36,062 nt of DNA, from assembly GCA_028277745.1 (NCBI GenBank), contig JANQFR010000081.1, forward strand, positions 1-36,062, given 5' to 3'. The position numbers and the translations under genes are program-made. The notes beneath the pieces were generated by a model. The model was given only the letters and a program-made list of their open reading frames with translations. It ran no database searches and had not been told where the DNA came from. Below are positions 34,337 through 36,062 of this stretch, piece by piece; position 1 is the first letter of the stretch; every line of letters begins with the position of its first letter. Source of the stretch: Phycisphaeraceae bacterium (GTDB taxonomy: Bacteria > Planctomycetota > Phycisphaerae > Phycisphaerales > Phycisphaeraceae).

Positions 34337-35251
34337 ATGTCGAATCAGCGCAAATCTCCTTGCATTGCGCTATTGATTATGCATAATGCGCAAATGTTCG
34401 CCGGCATCCAAGAATCACGCATATCTCTTGATCCAAGCTTTCCATGCCGTGTGGTCCTGGACGGCTCGCGCGACGACCGGCCGATCGAGTCGTTTCATAT
34501 CCATGATGTCGTGGAGATGGGGTTTTGCGTCAGCGGTCACGGAACGCTCTTCGTTGGTGGGAAGCTCCTGCCCTTCCAGGCTGGCGACGCGACGTTCATT
34601 ACGCCACTGGAATGGCATCGCTGCCAAGCCGCCGAGGGGACGGTCAGTCGCTGGATATGGTTCTTCTTCGACCCGTCCAGGCTGCTGATCCCGCTGGTGG
34701 CGCAGGAACTCCCTTACGCGCCTGAGCACTACGCCGGAGCAAGCTTCCTCAACGTTCTTGGCGGCGGTGAGCAAAGTGAACTAGTGCGCGTATTCCAGGA
34801 GCTGATCCATGAAGCACGTCATGGAGCTGATCAATCTCATGCCATGCGTGCGTTGCTGTATGTGTTTCTGGCCCGATTGCACGAACGCATCGGTCGGCAT
34901 CATCAGCCCGGCCGCATGCCGAACGCCAACCGTCAGGTGGCCAAGCTTGTCCCGGCGCTGGATGCGATGACCAGCCGTTATGTTGAGTCGTGGCGAATCG
35001 CCGATCTGGCCAGCCTGTGCCACATGAGCACGCGTAACTTCCAGCTGCGCTTTAAGGCAACGATCGGGTGTAGCCCGCAGCGATATCTTGTACGATGTCG
35101 CGTTCAAGCTGCTATGGCGCTTCTACGAGCGACCGATCGAGCAATCACACAGATCGCGCTGGGATGCGGCTTCCGATCGTTGTCGAGCTTTAACCGGGCC
35201 TTCCAGACCCATGCCGGCCAAGCGCCGCGTGAGTTCCGTCGAAATGTGTAG
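34337..35251 (+). CDS. AraC-family transcriptional regulator
   Basis: The protein has 304 residues. An N-terminal cupin-type sensor (about 35-150) has ESFHIHDVVEMGFCVSGHGTLF and the PFQAGDATFITPLEWHRC pattern. The C-terminal double helix-turn-helix has WRIADLASLCHMSTRNFQLR (about 219-238) and ITQIALGCGFRSLSSFNRAF (about 270-289), ending in APREFRR. The frame is open upstream to 33962, but that part is antisense to the isomerase remnant; GAGAGAG about 6 bases before 34337 decides the start. It is divergent from the isomerase/Gfo/EamA set, which it probably controls in response to a sugar. Confidence 0.9.
   Translation: MSNQRKSPCIALLIMHNAQMFAGIQESRISLDPSFPCRVVLDGSRDDRPIESFHIHDVVEMGFCVSGHGTLFVGGKLLPFQAGDATFITPLEWHRCQAAEGTVSRWIWFFFDPSRLLIPLVAQELPYAPEHYAGASFLNVLGGGEQSELVRVFQELIHEARHGADQSHAMRALLYVFLARLHERIGRHHQPGRMPNANRQVAKLVPALDAMTSRYVESWRIADLASLCHMSTRNFQLRFKATIGCSPQRYLVRCRVQAAMALLRATDRAITQIALGCGFRSLSSFNRAFQTHAGQAPREFRRNV
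34347..34395. promoter_or_regulatory. Repeated GCGCAAAT half-sites and palindrome at the AraC start
   Basis: GCGCAAAT occurs at 34348-34355 and again at 34388-34395 (40 bp apart, same direction), with the inverse TTGCGCT at 34365-34371 between them. ATTATGCATAAT (34376-34387) is a perfect 12-base palindrome. Direct repeats spaced by whole helical turns suit AraC-type binding. The sites lie inside the first 20 codons, so they could mediate autoregulation, or the true start may be the ATG at 34394. Confidence 0.45.
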
Positions 35252-35640
35252 CGGGGTAACAGGCGGCATTCCCGGATGGCGCTAAGTCCCGGACTACCGC
35301 GGCAGTTCCGGAAAGCTCGCTTAATCTCGCCAGCACCTGCCGAGTCAAGGAGTCATACGAACTCGGTCTTAGGTTGGAAGTGCGGTGTTCGGTTAGACGC
35401 AGTACGCAGGCTGTGAGATCAACAAATCCGGGTGCACGGTCTAAATTCTGGGTTTACACGGTCTTTGGAGCCTGTCACTCGCTGGTTGTCGCCGGGAATG
35501 CCTACTACCCGTCTCAGTCAAGCATAAAGACCTTGGCGTGGTGCTGCGTCTGCTCGCGGGAACTAACGGAGAGCAGCCTCCAGCCTGCGCTCCTGAGTTG
35601 CGAGCCGACAGCAATGACCACATCGCCGGTGCCATTCATG
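35252..35640. other. Noncoding stretch left of the tRNA fragment
   Basis: No supported gene is seen in these 389 bases. Short open frames exist (for example 35374-35673) but show no family features and no ribosome site. Base composition is lower in GC than the left half of the window. Confidence 0.5.
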
Positions 35641-35666
35641 AAAAACCTCGGCGGATGGCCGAGGTT
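35641..35666 (-). terminator. Rho-independent terminator after the tRNA fragment
   Basis: On the minus strand a perfect 9-bp stem (AACCTCGGC / GCCGAGGTT) with a 5-base loop is followed by at least five T. It lies 15 bases past the acceptor end of the tRNA fragment, where the native tRNA terminator would be. Confidence 0.8.
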
Positions 35667-35680
35667 CTCTTAGGGGGAAT

Positions 35681-35721
35681 AGCGGGGGCAGGATTCGAGC
35701 CTGCGACCTCTGGGTTATGAG
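35681..35721 (-). tRNA. tRNA-Met 3' half (partial; likely attachment-site remnant)
   Basis: Read on the minus strand, 35721 to 35681 gives CTCATAA (anticodon loop, CAT), CCCAG (3' side of the anticodon stem), the variable region, a complete T arm GCAGG-CTCGAAT-CCTGC (35704-35688) and the 3' acceptor strand CCCCCGC plus T. The 5' side (35722 onward) cannot pair: the bases before the loop (TCGCGA) do not match CCCAG, and there is no D arm or 5' acceptor strand. The T loop has C where T54 is expected. This is half a tRNA gene, the usual product of integrase-mediated insertion in the anticodon-loop/3' region. Confidence 0.75.
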
Positions 35722-36028
35722 TCGCGACCCGATAAATCACTAAATTATTAACTGACTGCTATTTAGGCGTTTGTTACATTAGCCGAGCGCGACAAAATGA
35801 GGCAAAACGCGGCAGATTGGTGCGCACCGGCGAACCCTAGACGAGCCCGGATGGCTCCCAAGACGGAACCGCGAAACCGATGTAACCGGCTGCCCTGCGG
35901 ACCCGGGCCAAAAGCCCATTCGCCCCCAGAAGAAAAACCGGAAGCTATGCCCATCTGCTCTCTGCTAGAGCTCCTTGCGCCATTTTGTTGCTTATGGGAT
36001 GCTGTGTGCCAGACAAGGAGGTCCCGGC
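35722..36028. other. Noncoding left end of a putative integrated element
   Basis: These 307 bases hold no supported gene. GCGACAAAATGAGGC (35789-35803) and, inverted, GCAACAAAATGGCGC (35977-35991) match at 12 of 15 bases and could be recombinase arm-type sites. AAGGAGG lies just before the ATG at 36029. Confidence 0.4.
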
Positions 36029-36062
36029 ATGGCGATCCCGGTCCAGACCCGTCGGAAGATGC
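36029..36062 (+). CDS. Start of an unidentified gene running off the window
   Basis: ATG at 36029 follows a near-perfect Shine-Dalgarno (AAGGAGGT, about 8 bases upstream). Only MAIPVQTRRKM is visible, too little to name. Being the first gene beside the tRNA-half attachment site, an element gene such as a recombinase or its regulator is possible. Confidence 0.5.
   Translation, partial: MAIPVQTRRKM

Noticed and set aside
35538..35720. Small plus-strand frame ending GAGFEPATSGL
   Set aside because: This ending is the known artefact of translating the reverse strand of a tRNA gene; here it reads across the tRNA-Met half.
35681..35760. A complete tRNA gene on the minus strand
   Set aside because: The 5' acceptor strand, the D arm and the 5' side of the anticodon stem cannot be found; only the 3' half is present.

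Overview
The window is GC-rich chromosomal DNA with dense bacterial genes. Several features together suggest a planctomycete, most likely a member of the Phycisphaerae: a PEP-CTERM protein, a prepilin-like (pseudopilin) protein, two DUF4838 proteins, and a LacI/AraC-controlled sugar locus with Gfo/Idh and ceramidase-like enzymes. This assignment is inferred from family content; no rRNA or marker gene is present to prove it.

Region 1 (1-9450) is mostly core or housekeeping. It holds the end of an unrecognised gene, a THUMP-like methyltransferase and a TPR lipoprotein on the minus strand, then glutamine-dependent NAD+ synthetase, a RicT/PSP1 protein overlapping a DapB-like dehydrogenase, a small potassium channel, a TM2 protein and a tiny zinc-ribbon protein.

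Region 2 (9451-12110) is accessory. A REP-associated tyrosine transposase (RAYT) sits among at least five REP-type hairpins, one of which supplies its stop codon. A short proline-rich secreted protein also ends at a REP. Next come a SnoaL-like protein and an ADP-ribosylglycohydrolase bracketed by 30-bp imperfect direct repeats.

Region 3 (12111-31604) looks like one carbohydrate-utilisation locus read outward from an AT-rich control region at about 16.4-16.7 kb. Leftward are a LacI regulator, a PEP-CTERM protein, a prepilin-like protein and an SGNH hydrolase. Rightward are a PcRGLX/YetA-like enzyme, two tandem secreted DUF4838 proteins, a PIG-L deacetylase, a GH106-like glycosidase, a DegT-type aminotransferase, a neutral-ceramidase-like hydrolase and a GNAT protein. 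Five of the rightward genes overlap end to start. The gene set suggests stepwise breakdown of an acylated or aminated glycan; the substrate is unknown.

Region 4 (31936-35251) is a second small sugar module: an AraC regulator divergent from an internally deleted sugar isomerase/epimerase pseudogene, a Gfo/Idh oxidoreductase and an EamA permease. GCGCAAAT half-sites lie at the AraC start.

Region 5 (35252-36062) is largely noncoding. It carries the 3' half of a tRNA-Met gene, from the anticodon loop to the acceptor end, on the minus strand, with its terminator. This is the expected scar at one end of an element integrated in a tRNA gene. The element should lie to the right, and a gene with a strong Shine-Dalgarno starts at 36029 and runs off the window.
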